Both the position numbers and the translations under genes were made by a program. 64,000 nt of DNA, from the NCBI RefSeq assembly GCF_964019385.1, contig NC_088655.1, forward strand, positions 9,921,630 to 9,985,629. The letters are read 5' to 3'. The notes under the pieces are model-generated. The model saw only the letters and a list, made by a program, of their open reading frames with translations, did no database searches and was not told where the DNA came from. Within the stretch, counting starts at the first letter, position 1. Every line of letters begins with the position of its first letter. Positions 1-10,567 of the stretch are shown in pieces. This stretch comes from Sycon ciliatum (lineage: Eukaryota; Porifera; Calcarea; Leucosolenida; Sycettidae).

Positions 1-832
1 TTGTAACTGACTATCATCCTCACTTTGCAAATAATCGCCTAAAAACGATATTAGAAGAATCTTTCTCAACTTCTAACGTAGAGATCTTCTTTCGTAGAAC
101 AAAACAACTCTCATATTGAAACGTTCTCGTCTTTTAAGCTTTTAGAGACTATAGATCTAGCATTTCTCCACATTCTTCCTCCATACTTTATTTAATCACA
201 AAACTTTTGCAGGCTTACATGCCTGCATTTTGGCAGTGTCCAAATTTGGACACTGCCAAAACTTCCCGTGTACTGTATTATAACAAAATTTGTATACTAT
301 AGTCCCAACACGGCACCTTTCACATTTGCATGCTTTCATGATCAGAATCCAATTACCCCTACCCCTGCGCCTCTTTGGGCTCCCAGCGGCTTTGATGGGT
401 CCACTTGTATCATAGTTAGTTTTGGCCAAGTGAGTTGGCCCTACTATTAGCATGTATTTTCTTTTCTCCTTTCACTCTGATGATTCTTTAACAAGATGAA
501 ACCGGTCAGTAAGAAAGAAAAATGACCTTTTGTGATAAACGCTTGTGTCGGGGGTTCTCTATTTACAATTATTGTAGCGAACCATTCGAATTTTTTACAG
601 TAGGTTATGATGCACGTTATTTCCGACGTGACGCGCTATTAATTTTCACGTCAAATTTGGCGTAAAACTCCACGACGTGAGCTAGCTGCAGCATGCATGC
701 AGGTCACCATGGTTACTCGCGTTGTTTTTCGACGCACGAGCCAACACTACCAAATACCGGTACAGCTGTATGTAACGCGAGCTGAACTTTCGCATCATTT
801 TAAAAATAACGAGTTACGTATGTGCATCTTAA
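1..832. other. Unassigned 5' edge sequence
   Basis: No ORF with a recognisable domain is seen on either strand. The short open frames at 196-453 and 268-450 look like chance. The only structure is a 34-bp palindrome at 228-261, listed separately. Confidence 0.5.
228..261. repeat. Perfect 34-bp palindrome
   Basis: Two 17-nt arms meet without a spacer at 244/245. The left arm starts TTTTGGCAGTGTCC and the right arm ends GGACACTGCCAAAA. No TIR element or gene could be assigned around it. It could be the centre of a small foldback repeat or a dimeric protein site. Confidence 0.8.
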
Positions 833-976
833 CGACGTGTGTGTGTGTGTGTACGCGTTTGTGTGTATGCCACTGTGTGTGTGTACGCGTGTGTGTGTAT
901 GCCACTGTGTGTGTGTGTTTCTGTGTGTGTGTGTGTGTGTTTTTGTGTTTCTGTGTGTGTGTGGGGGGGGGGGGGT

Positions 977-1035
<59 letters not shown>

Positions 1036-1056
1036 TGTGTGTGTATGTGTGTGCAG
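833..1056. repeat. (TG)n microsatellite with a poly-G tract
   Basis: A TG/GT dinucleotide tract is interrupted by short TACGCG, CCACTG and TTTC units and by a run of about 13 G around 963-975. It ends directly at a consensus AG (1055-1056) before a possible exon. Confidence 0.9.
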
Positions 1057-1241
1057 ACGAGACTGCCAGTCACTGGTGCCTCATGTGCAATCGTCCCCGG
1101 CCGGCTGTGCCAAAGCCTAGAGTGTTCATTTGCGGCTGTGGCAGGGACTTCCGTCCGCCCAACGATCTAACTCTCCACAGGAAATACTGCAACTCCTGGT
1201 GCTATCATTGCACGGAGCAATGGGCATCCAAAGGTCCAAAG
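1057..1241 (+). CDS. Possible orphan exon encoding a Cys/His-rich zinc-binding module
   Basis: A 185-nt open segment lies between an acceptor-like gtgtgcag and a donor-like CAAAG|GTGTGT. One plus frame reads a Cys/His-rich peptide with a CLMC pair, then CGCGRDF, an LTLHRKYC stretch and a WCYHC pair. The spacing (C-x-C-x12-H-x3-C) is that of a degenerate zinc finger. It resembles both the C2HC fingers at the C-terminus of the non-LTR ORF at 13512-17156 and exons of host zinc-finger genes. The setting between TG repeats matches real exons elsewhere in this window. No partner exon was found, so it may be a LINE-tail relic instead. Confidence 0.35.
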
Positions 1242-1295
1242 GTGTGTGTGTGTGTATGTGTGAGCGAACGCACACTGGTTCTGAGAGCAGCATTA

Positions 1296-1635
1296 GTGAG
1301 GTTCTGCTCTATGTTACGGGAACCTGACGCGAAGAATTCCGGGAACTCACTTCGCGCTCCCGTCACGTCTGTTCTGCTCTGCATTCACGTAGACACACAC
1401 GTGTAATGTGTACTGGGAATTTCCCCTTCCATATTTGGCAGTTTTCTGCCTGCATCGAATGATACCCAGCAGATTCGTACGCATTTTCTTTGCGTGTGGC
1501 ACAACGTAGAGAACCTCATCTACGCGTAGAAATCTGGAGCCAAAACGCGCGAAGCCGTAGCCCAGACACCTGCATGCTAGCATGCTCTCTACATGATTTT
1601 TCTACGTTTCACCGACACGTATAGCAGAACCTCTC
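1296..1635. mobile_element. 340-bp MITE with TA target duplication (GAGGTTCTGC family)
   Basis: The ends read GTGAGGTTCTGCTCTATG on the left and, reverse-complemented on the right, GAGAGGTTCTGCTATACG. A TA flanks both sides (1294-1295 and 1636-1637). There is no coding potential. The same terminal core occurs at 45874-46165, a C-for-T variant at 24599-24951, and a relative at both ends of the autonomous transposon at 28772-33374, so this is probably a non-autonomous relative of that element. Confidence 0.75.
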
Positions 1636-1637
1636 TA

Positions 1638-2200
1638 CTGCCAGATGAGTTGTTGCTCAGAACGCGTTATAACGCAGCCAGATTGCTGAAAAGTAAGAAC
1701 GTCCCAGGCTAACCCCTAACCCCTCGGACACAACGTTCTTGGGGGCGCCACTCTACTGTAATCATGGTACGAGTAATCGGTCAATATTCTATACCGACCG
1801 TACTCGCAGCGTGGATGCAATCAAATCAGCGCGACGTACTCAGGGCGTGGGATGGGCAGTTTTCCATGCATACGCTGTGCACGCAAAGCTACACCGCCCG
1901 CATACATCGGTGTCGGTCAGTCGGTCCGTTCAAATTACCCGTGCTAGTAAATATCCAGTGTACAGGGACTCAAGACAAAATGACATGGAGGAGTGCATGA
2001 CTGGAAAAGATACTTCGAAGCCAAAGAAAACACATCACCTAGCTCGGTTCACCCTTGTTGCTATCGACGAAAGCAAATTGACGGCATAGCCGGGACCAGA
2101 CTAGCGTGAGATATGAATTTAAATAGTGTTTATCTATGCTAGACACACAAGCACACGCACACACACCACACACACACTACACACACACACACACATACAC

Positions 2201-2231
<31 letters not shown>

Positions 2232-2910
2232 CCCCTGCCCATACACTTAAGTAGTCATTAACCCCTAGGCACTGCCCACCCAATTCTTCCTCACTCTTTC
2301 TCCTTTCTTACACTATTATCTCTTATTGGCCACTGGCTATCGTGAGAATAAAAATTTGAACAACAACAACAACAACAACAACAATGGTCAACGAATGGAA
2401 TTACGAAAACTAAAACTAAAACAAAAAAACAGAGCAGGCAACCTTGATCTGACAAAACAACCGTTTCTACTGCCGACGGCTATTCAGGTGTGTACAGTGG
2501 TCAGTATGGTGTCCATATGTGAGCAACACCAACCCTGCTGCTGTGTCGGCCAATACAACAGTGACCTGTCAAGACGAGTGTACCAGTGCATATGTGTGGC
2601 TGCTTTGCAACACGTCAGTCGCACAGTCGTATACGAGTGACATGACTGCGAGTGACCCTGCGTATACGACTGCAGATCGACCACACACATAATTATGCTG
2701 TTGATCGTGTAGAAAACCGTCCACACAGAAAGCGAGTAGGAATCCGCAATCCAGACCCTGCACTGACTACTGCTAACTGTTATGCTACTCAAAGCCAGAG
2801 GGCGGCAGACAATAGTTCACAGTCCACACATCCCTGTTCATAAAAGTATCCAAGCAAACGGAACAGAGGCGCGGAAGCAGAGCTTGCTGAGCACGCTATA
2901 GAAAAAATGA
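1638..2910. other. Intergenic stretch with CA and CAA repeats
   Basis: No gene is recognised. It contains a (CA)n tract at about 2143-2203, a (CAA)n tract at about 2203-2233 and another (CAA)n at about 2356-2384. Confidence 0.55.
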
Positions 2911-3030
<120 letters not shown>

Positions 3031-3106
3031 CATGATGATCCAGGGTGGAGTCTCTCTGCATGGCCATGTTAGATTGACAACTGTGAGCGCGGCGCCGAGA
3101 GCGTGC

Positions 3107-6100
3107 TCAGAACGGCAGCACAATGACTTTGTGCGAGAACCAGATGTCGACGAGCAGCTGGTACAGCGGGCGTTTCCAGTCGAACGGAGGCGGCTGCTCT
3201 CGCCGCCGCCGATGCGGCGGCCGATCAAGCTCAAACACGTCCTTGCTGTTGGGTGCTTCTCCTGGCGCCGCCGCTGCTGCTGCAGGGTCAGATAGCGGCT
3301 TTGGTGGACGCCATCGAACGGCCGTAGTGTTGCGAGGCGGCTCGGGCGCGGTTTCCGACAGCGGTGTCACGACAAACTTACAGTAGCCGCTGGCGGCAAC
3401 GGGCGATCCGGGTGGCGGGGTGGGGATCACGCAGCGTTGGATGGCCGCGTGGATGGCCTTCTTGCGTGTGAACACGTCCCGCTCCAGCCACGTCCACGCC
3501 TGGTCCAGCTGTGTCATCATACGCACAGCCTGCTCGTTGCTACGCACCATGCCCAGGTCTCTGTACATGGCCTGCTCGTCGGCAAGCTCCTTGCGCTCCG
3601 CCGCTCGCTGCGCCATGACGCTGGTCTCGAAGCGACGGACGTTCGCCCGCGCCTCTTCCAGCTGTTGGAGCGTGGAGGGCAGTGGCAGGTCAGCGGCTTG
3701 AAGGCGTGCCGTCTCCGTCTCTACCCACACGTGCAGGACACGTATGTTCTGCATGTGCACGTCCAGCAGAGAGGATATAGAGCCGGCGAACGGCGTACCG
3801 CTCCCTGTCGCCGACAACGAGTGCAAGCGGTGCGTACGCGCCTGGTCGTCTTCCTCCTCGTCACGGTAGCCCAGCACGACCAGATCGTCCGACGAGGCGT
3901 ACTGTATGGCCGCGCCAGTGCCGGTGTTGAACGCTCCGCCGACCGTCACTCTGTCACGCTGTTGCTGCTGTGGTATTGCATCGTGCATGTGCAGCAGGCC
4001 CACGGTCAGCTCTCGCTCCGTGCCGGAGCGCGTGGGCGTGATCACACCGAGCGGATCCGGCCCGTCGAAGCTGTCGTCGCCGACCAGCTTCCTGGCAGCG
4101 GTGGGCCTGTCGTCTTTACCCGCGCCCTGCACGCGCGCACTGCCATCAGCGGTCGGCGTGCTAGCGGTGCGTACGTGTGTGGTACTGACCAGGCGGACCG
4201 TAGTGGCGTCCTCAACTCTGCTAGCAACGGGACTGCCGACGACCGCGGCGTCTACGCTGGAGACGGGCTGTGCTGATGTGTCCGGTGATTTGCTGGCAGA
4301 AGTGTGGGCTGTGTGAACATATCCACCTCCATCACGATCACTGGCGCTCTGTTCTTCTTCACTGCCACTGCTATCACGTGCGGGGGACGCGCCTGTCATG
4401 GCTGCCGTTGCCAAATACTCATCTGCTGACTTGTGTGGTGATGGTGAGTGTAGGGGAGGGCGAGCGGCCACTGGCTCCGTCAAGACCTCGCGTGCGACAA
4501 TGCCGTCAGTGCTAGTAGCTGAGTCTGCTGCAGCATCGCTAAAAGGCTCGGTTGGGTAGTCATCACCGCCTGGTCCGTCTGGTTCGTCGCCGCTCTGAGG
4601 CGAGATAAGGCCCGTTGTCGATGATGACGGTGAGTGAGCTTCGTCGGCACGACTCTCTTCCCCACTAGACAATGGTGGTTCAGACATGACGGCAGCCTGC
4701 TCAACAACAATGGCTTTCGGCTGCTCCGCTGCTTCCTGATTGGGCGATGTGGCGTCTCCGGGGTGCTCCGGATACACACCTCGGTACTGGGATGCTGGAT
4801 GCGACAGGCAGAAGTCGACCAGGCGCTTCCATTCAACAGTGAGCTGTCCCATTCGGTCGTGCAGCGCCGTCACCTCGTCAGTGCACGTGGCACGCAAGTC
4901 GGCGACCGTGCGTTCATCCAGTTCACGCTTCTCCTCCTCACTCTCGTTCTCCATGTCCACCCGTTCAGTGCTGGCAAACACGCGCGCTCGCCGCTCCAGG
5001 TCCACCTTGAACGCCTCGGACTCTCGAAAAGCGTCGTGGCAACGCACCACGGCCACTGCAACGGCTTCTCTTGACGACGGCGTTGGTGGTGAGGACGGTG
5101 GTATGCTGTCCAGGGCGCTGTGCGCGGCGTGCATGCAGTTCGTGATCAGCGCGATCAAGTCCTCGAGCGTGCTCGTCAGCTGAGCGTACTCCTGCTGTCG
5201 GAAGCCGATCGCGCGGAGAATGCGTTCACAAATGTCGGCCATGACCTGCTGCAGAGTGACAATAGCCGACTCGAGGTTGTCGGAGTAGACACCGGACAGC
5301 GTGGACTTGTAGCGCTTCAGCCGCTCGGACAGCTCCGCCGTCTGCCGTTCGGCCGCGGCGAGGTCGGGCGCGCCGCTTTCGGCACGGCACTGCGCATGCA
5401 GCATGCGCAGCTGATGCAGGGAATTCCCCTGCTTGCTCTCGCCGTAGCGATCCTCCACGGCCAGCCGCAGCTGCATGATTGAGTTGAGCAGTCGGTTGGC
5501 CTCCACTGTGTCGTTGCTCTCCTCCTGAATCTCCTCCAGGCGATACATGATCGCCTGTCGGTAGGTCACGATTTCACGAGACACCGACGACCACGCCACG
5601 TTTAAGTGCTCCATCTCGGCAAGAATTCCGTCGGACGGCTGCGGCAGGCTGCCGACCGTCTCGCGTATCTCCAGCTGGGCGGCAGCGTGCTTGCGTAGCT
5701 CTCGCTGCCGCACCACTCGGTCAAACTCGTCCAGCAGGTCCTCCAGTTCCGTACGCCGGTGAGTGGCCAGGTCAGGTAGCTGCGTCTGCAAGCGTTGCGA
5801 CGTCTGGTCGCACCACGCTATCACCTCGGCAATCTGCTCCAGGATGGCGTGTGCGTTGTCCACGACGTCGGTTGTTGTCGTGCCGATACTCTCCCCCGCC
5901 GCATTGTCCTCGTCACTATGCGCCTCGTGCAACGACATTCTGCTATCGTCGTCCGAATTCACGGATAAAGCGCCGGGTGATGACAGTGGTGGTGACCCAA
6001 CAGGGGACTGGCCAGCAGGTAGTGATGCGTGTACCTCTGAGTCAATAGGTACAGCAGTGTCAGCCGACACATCCAGTGTGTCCCGGAATTGCTTCAGCTC

Positions 6101-6748
6101 TACGTGCACAGACTGCCAGGCCGACTCCACGCTGTTAACGAGACTGGCCAGTTGAGGTCGTCTCTTTGAGCAGATCTCCGCTTTCCAACAATCGTACTCG
6201 ACAGCCGCGCGTCGCTCCTCCACCTCCGTGTCCAGTTTGTTCACAACTGCGTCTCGTTCCGTTTCCGTTTGCCTGGTGTGGCTAAACTCTGCCTGGCGAC
6301 TGGCAATCCGTTTGGCGGTTGTATCACACCACAGGCGATGATCCTGCAGTGCTTGTTCTACGCTGACTATTGACCCGTCCACGCAGCGCGCCCAGGTAGA
6401 CTGCAGGGCCGCCGAGTACGCGTCTTCGGCGCTGTCCAACGCGCACCACGTGTCGGCCAAGCGCTGCACCAACACAATACCGGCGTCGGCACTCAGGTCA
6501 CCGCTATTCTCCAGAGCGTGCGTGTCCGCTTCCAGATCGACGGACTCCGCGCGCCAGCCCGCTCGCACTTCGTCGTAATTAGCGTGAGCTTCGCGTACGC
6601 GATCCAGCGCCTCCAACTCACCCGGCAGATCGCAAGCCACGAACTCCTTCCGCTTGGCGTCGAGCCTGGCAAGAAGATGCAGCAACCGTTCCTGGAGTGT
6701 TGCTGCCGTGAGCCCGGAGCTCGTCTCCGATCGGGGAGATGCTAACAT
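3107..6748 (-). CDS. Spectrin-repeat-like coiled protein, 1213 aa, single exon
   Basis: A 3.6-kb uninterrupted frame. The ATG at 6748 is preceded in frame by TAG six bases upstream, so it is the natural start if no 5' exon is spliced on. Residues about 8-115, 130-230, 300-410 and 410-530 form long helical segments with the spaced Trp and heptad pattern of spectrin repeats (ADTWCALD, VIAWCDQTS, NVAWSSVS, TVEWKRLVDF). Residues about 680-1000 are Ser/Pro/acidic and probably disordered. A further helical repeat (VLHVWVETE ... AWTWLERDV) lies near 1010-1120. The C-terminus is Pro- and Arg-rich, then ends FSHKVIVLPF. No actin-binding CH, SH3, EF-hand or membrane segment is visible, so it is not a whole spectrin. 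Nesprin- or plakin-like scaffolds are possible. A role as a cytoskeletal scaffold is inference. Antisense frames of 60-279 aa here are shadows of its GC-rich codons. Confidence 0.7.
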   Translation of the reverse strand: MLASPRSETSSGLTAATLQERLLHLLARLDAKRKEFVACDLPGELEALDRVREAHANYDEVRAGWRAESVDLEADTHALENSGDLSADAGIVLVQRLADTWCALDSAEDAYSAALQSTWARCVDGSIVSVEQALQDHRLWCDTTAKRIASRQAEFSHTRQTETERDAVVNKLDTEVEERRAAVEYDCWKAEICSKRRPQLASLVNSVESAWQSVHVELKQFRDTLDVSADTAVPIDSEVHASLPAGQSPVGSPPLSSPGALSVNSDDDSRMSLHEAHSDEDNAAGESIGTTTTDVVDNAHAILEQIAEVIAWCDQTSQRLQTQLPDLATHRRTELEDLLDEFDRVVRQRELRKHAAAQLEIRETVGSLPQPSDGILAEMEHLNVAWSSVSREIVTYRQAIMYRLEEIQEESNDTVEANRLLNSIMQLRLAVEDRYGESKQGNSLHQLRMLHAQCRAESGAPDLAAAERQTAELSERLKRYKSTLSGVYSDNLESAIVTLQQVMADICERILRAIGFRQQEYAQLTSTLEDLIALITNCMHAAHSALDSIPPSSPPTPSSREAVAVAVVRCHDAFRESEAFKVDLERRARVFASTERVDMENESEEEKRELDERTVADLRATCTDEVTALHDRMGQLTVEWKRLVDFCLSHPASQYRGVYPEHPGDATSPNQEAAEQPKAIVVEQAAVMSEPPLSSGEESRADEAHSPSSSTTGLISPQSGDEPDGPGGDDYPTEPFSDAAADSATSTDGIVAREVLTEPVAARPPLHSPSPHKSADEYLATAAMTGASPARDSSGSEEEQSASDRDGGGYVHTAHTSASKSPDTSAQPVSSVDAAVVGSPVASRVEDATTVRLVSTTHVRTASTPTADGSARVQGAGKDDRPTAARKLVGDDSFDGPDPLGVITPTRSGTERELTVGLLHMHDAIPQQQQRDRVTVGGAFNTGTGAAIQYASSDDLVVLGYRDEEEDDQARTHRLHSLSATGSGTPFAGSISSLLDVHMQNIRVLHVWVETETARLQAADLPLPSTLQQLEEARANVRRFETSVMAQRAAERKELADEQAMYRDLGMVRSNEQAVRMMTQLDQAWTWLERDVFTRKKAIHAAIQRCVIPTPPPGSPVAASGYCKFVVTPLSETAPEPPRNTTAVRWRPPKPLSDPAAAAAAPGEAPNSKDVFELDRPPHRRRREQPPPFDWKRPLYQLLVDIWFSHKVIVLPF

Positions 6749-7622
6749 GATACCGCTCTACAGTATCGCCAGCGCTGAACAAGGCTTCGCTCGAGGGCAC
6801 GCTCGTAGCCCGAGCGATTCGACACGGGCGAGTGTACGATCGTGACAATCCTCAGTTTCCGACACTTTGCTGGCCGCTAGACGCAGGCGTGCATTCCATG
6901 CATAGTGGCAATACGCATGGCGGGCGTCCAGGTCGGGGATGTTATTGGATAATCCGGCACGGCCAGCGAAAGCAACTATCGATACAAAACACACACAACG
7001 ACCAGCAGGTTGCCATTATCCTACTATTCCTAGTACTAGTACTAGTAGTAGACCAAGAAATCCGCGAACAACTGCGCAAGTCGGCGCAGGACGAGACGCG
7101 CACAGGAGCTGAGGAGGACGACGAAACAACATGAAACTACTGTACTAGTATAGTATACTGCAAGTCTGCATGCGCGATGCGCGCACGTCGGCGTGACGTC
7201 GCGTTGATTGTGAAGTACATTAAATCATAATCATTGTAGATCTACATGACGATATCGAACAAAAAGACAAAAAAATAATACAAGTCCTACACGAAACGTA
7301 GAGGTCTACACCTGGCCAGCTGCCAGCTGGCATGGGTTTTGAATCGGGGTTACCTGGTTACACGAGGAGAAAAAGCCAAAGTCAAAGATCTACATGATTG
7401 TATAGGTATCTGTGACAGCGTGCTGGAAATTCATGGGAAACCTGAGCGATTTGAGACCAAACACGTGTCAAAGTCCAAGCCGACCCGAAGACGAAGTGCC
7501 GCGTGTCGAAAAAGTCAGCCCTCAACACAAGACAAAAGGCTCAGCCTCAAGCAAGGCTTCACATGGCACTCTCTTCACCAGATCACGGCTGTCCCATGCA
7601 TGCGACGGGCGTTCATTAAATG
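6749..7622. other. 5' flank of the spectrin-like gene, unassigned
   Basis: No coding signal. CpG-rich stretches near 6780-6850 and 7165-7205, including a TGACGTCGCG motif near 7195, are compatible with a promoter region for the minus-strand gene, but no TATA box or start site can be assigned. Confidence 0.35.
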
Positions 7623-9666
7623 AGCCGGCGCAAGCGAAAAGGGACCTTATCCTGCTGCACGTGATTTTGAGAAAACCGCACTTGAAGTGAATCAGCTGAT
7701 TCTCAGCTGTCACGTTCGGATCGAACTTGAAACTGTTCGTTTTTTGGCGATACGCGACTTCTTTGGAGCTCAGTCATTCTTTGTATTGGAGAGCCAGTAT
7801 CCTACAGCTCCTGTAGAAGAAAACCCTGGCTAAATCGACCCACGTACCACCGATCGGCGATCAAAATCGATCGACCGTGACCAGGTGACACGTCGACACC
7901 TCCGCTGAATAAAATCGCACGCGCGAGCGGAAAGACAAAGAGTTGCTTTCACAGTTTCAGCGCAGTTGTCTTGCCGTCTTCGCTTTCTGCTAAGTCCTTG
8001 GGTCGGCGTAGCTGTTCACTATGAGCCATCGTAAATGTTTCACCGTGAACGAAGCGCTGAAATCTCTCCTGGAAGAGATGAGGCTGAAGTTTTTGGTGAG
8101 GAAGACAAGTCGGACGCCAGTGACGTTCGGTTCAACCTGACGACGGCGACACTTTCTTCAGCAGCGAGTGGATGTCGACACAGCAGCAGAGCTGTATGTC
8201 GGAAAGGCAGAGCCCAAACCTCCGCAGGCTAGCTCCGCAGCAGCTTGTGAAGCGACCGTTGCGCCGGCAGAGGAGGACGACACTGTTCGTCAAAAAGAGA
8301 ACTGCGGATGTTCAAAAAATTGCTTGCAGCAATTTGACCCAGCTGACATCGAGACGTCGATCCTGAACATGAGAGAAATGGAGTCGCACGAGAGTGAGCT
8401 GGTGGTCCTGGGCCTTCCTGAAGCTTTAAGTAATCCTGAAAAAGTTTTTGAGAGTGGAGAGAAGCGCAAGAGGGAGCGTTTTACCTACAAATTCCAAGGA
8501 CGGACTGTTTGTGGGGGTGCGTTCCGTCACGTGTATGCACTGTCTAGCAAGAGGCTGAAACGGTACAGAAGCCACCTGGAGAAGAATGGGCTTGTGCCAC
8601 TAGTGCACGGCAACACAGGCAAACGGCCACACAATGTCCTGGAGTTTGATGTTGTGAAGTACTGCGTGGAGTACATCACTCGGCACGCGGAAGTGTTTGG
8701 AATTCCACATCCTGCGCCACTCCGTGGCAGAGACGACACGCCACCTATCTTCCTTCCAGCGTCACAAACGTACAAGTCCGTGCATGCAGACTTCTGCGAC
8801 TGCTGCCATAAGGAGGGTAAGAAGTCTGTATCCTTGTCGACGTTCCGCTCCATCTGGCACCAGACATTGCCGCATATTAAGTTCATGACGGCTCGCATGG
8901 ATGTTTGCCCGGTGTGCGAGGACTTGCGGCGCAACGTGATGGCGACTGGGAGTGAGGAGCAGAAGACGACTGCATGCATCAGCTGACTGACCATGTTCAG
9001 CTGTTGAAGACCACACCTGAGCAGGTGAGAGCAGCAGGCCTTCCCCAAGTGTTGCCCCCCAGCAGGTCTGTCACAAGAACGCCAGAAGTACCTGTTCAAG
9101 GATATCCGGCCGTTTGTGGCAGACCCTTACAAGGATGAGCTGTGTCCGCCTGTGCCGGAGGAATGACAAACTTGCGTAGTGCAACACACGTTTTGAGCCT
9201 GATAATTGCTAGAGTCTGGTGCTGTGTCAAAGCTACATGCCTCAGAACATTCTATTATTCTTGTTGTTAGATCTAAAATGCGGCGTGCCTGCGTGGTACG
9301 GAAGGACGTGATGGCCCATCAGACGTCACGCTTGGCACTATAAATTCCATCACAGTGAAACTTATGCCAACTGCCCAGTAGTGTGTGTATACTGTATCCT
9401 CCAGCCCTTCTGCTGGTGACTCGAAGGCTTCTGTAAGGCTTCTATTGCCAAATTATTGCAATTTACGCATTTCAAAGATTATTCGTGAATATGTGCGATG
9501 TTTTGGTGAAAACAGTGTTGATTTAAACGTCCGTAACTTTGCTATATGTTGATGGATTTTCATTCGGTTTTTTTTATCTGATTCATACGTTCTCTGGCTA
9601 CAAGAATCCGTTGCTAACTCAAAATGCCCAAAAAACGGATAAGGTCCCTTTTCGCTTGTGCTGGCT
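7623..9666 (+). mobile_element. 2.04-kb TIR DNA transposon of unassigned superfamily
   Basis: Thirty-base terminal inverted repeats occupy 7623-7652 and 9637-9666 with only two mismatches; the inner 20 nt of the left copy read AAGCGAAAAGGGACCTTATC. The outer end is AGCC. Flanks are ATTAAATG on the left and CAAATATG on the right, so no clean target duplication is visible. The interior holds a broken plus-strand ORF (8021-8986) of a Cys-rich family common in invertebrate genomes. The catalytic half expected downstream is missing or eroded, so this copy is probably non-autonomous. Confidence 0.8.
8021..8986 (+). pseudogene. Decayed transposon ORF, Cys-rich conserved hypothetical family
   Basis: An ATG at 8021 opens a peptide starting MSHRKCFTVNEALKSLLEE. 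Coding sense then passes through two frames (EVFGEEDKSDASD near 8080, then the main frame 8168-8986), implying at least two small indels. The main frame contains CGCSKNC, a basic RFTYKFQGRTVC block, a RPHNVLEFDVVKYC segment, an HADFCDCCHKEG cysteine cluster, FRSIWHQTLPHIKF and DVCPVC. The order (CxCxxxC, then FxGRxVC, HGNTxxxPHN, then a CxxC knuckle) matches conserved invertebrate proteins I recall as transposon-linked but without an assigned function. After the stop at 8986 a neighbouring frame continues briefly (MHQLTDHVQLLK), indicating another frameshift. No DDE catalytic core survives. Confidence 0.6.
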
Positions 9667-10093
9667 CAAATATGGCGGCCAAATTTTAATATTTTTCATT
9701 TTTTACGCGACCTGGCCTAGTTGTATGTTTGCAATTTCGCTCGACTTCCATCTCAAACGGGCAAGGTCAACCGAAACCACGGGTGTTTGCCAGGTCATTC
9801 GATAGAGTTTAGAGCTTGGACTGGCCTTGCCTTCGACTGTGCCGCCGCTCGAGCGATCTTTTTGGGTTACCCACGCGCTACGCATGGTTTCTTTCTCGAC
9901 GTGGGTGCAATTATTTTTGGATCGTCGCTCGATTTCAAGGGCTCACCAACCTCGTCAGCGAATTTTCTCCGCCTCGCAGACAATTTTCTAGTATACCTCG
10001 ATGTCCTAGCCTTTCGATTTCGTGTATTCCTAAGCTTGACGTGCATAACTGTAGCTTTTCGTGGCCATGTTAGAGACGTTATTTTGTTCAGAA
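9667..10093. other. Sequence between the TIR element and the RAG1-like relic
   Basis: No coding signal in a recognisable family. It may be the 5' part of the element carrying the RAG1-like module, but no matching terminal repeat was found. Confidence 0.35.
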
Positions 10094-10567
10094 ATGGAGG
10101 CTCATGTTAGCTTCCTGTCGTCGTGTTGTCGTATTGGAGGGGAGAAATTCGCGTCAAGGAGTGGACGGACGAAGTATCGTGTGGCAGATCATACTCAATC
10201 CATTTTGGCAGTGTTTCATCTCAATGTGGATGAAACCAAAATTAATACATGTACACCCTGAACTTTTTTGCCACACTTGCAAATTGGCCATGGAATGCAC
10301 TGCTACTGCCAGGGGCCCAACATTCTCTGGAGCTCCAGAGGTGGATGTACACCGTTCAAAGACTGGGAGCCACACAGTGGGACAAACTGTTTGAAATGCA
10401 AGTCTTCCAAGCCTGGCAGGAAGTCCAAATGCAAAACACAAACGCAAGACAAACTTGCGGCATGGGAGAAAACGCGGGCCATCGCCCGCAAGCACGAGCA
10501 CATGCACGCCGCCACCACTGACAGCAGCATCACCAACAAAACCTTGCCCCACCACACCAGTACCTGA
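10094..10567 (+). pseudogene. RAG1 N-terminal-like zinc module, frameshifted
   Basis: Three pieces in two alternating frames line up with the N-terminal Cys/His region of RAG1 proteins. Piece 1, from ATG 10094, contains CCRIGGEKF (RAG1 has CRICG-type residues here) and ends AVFHLNVDET before a stop at 10258. Piece 2 (about 10250-10335, shifted frame) contains VHPELFCHTCKLAME. Piece 3 (about 10342-10564, back in the first frame) contains CTPFKDWEPHSGTNCLKC and a Lys-rich tail. The order (FxxxV, HPxxFCHxC, then WxPHxxxCxxC followed by basic residues) is the RAG1 pattern known to me. Such modules are also found without the recombinase core in invertebrate N-RAG-type transposons. No RAG1 core or RAG2 is present here. 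Two frame changes, near 10250 and 10340, could be decay or assembly error. Confidence 0.55.

Noticed and set aside
3437..4276. 279-aa plus-strand frame
   Set aside because: Antisense shadow of the GC-rich spectrin-like gene, with no domain.
9721..10110. 129-aa plus frame before the RAG1-like relic
   Set aside because: No recognisable motif, and it overlaps the relic start in another frame.
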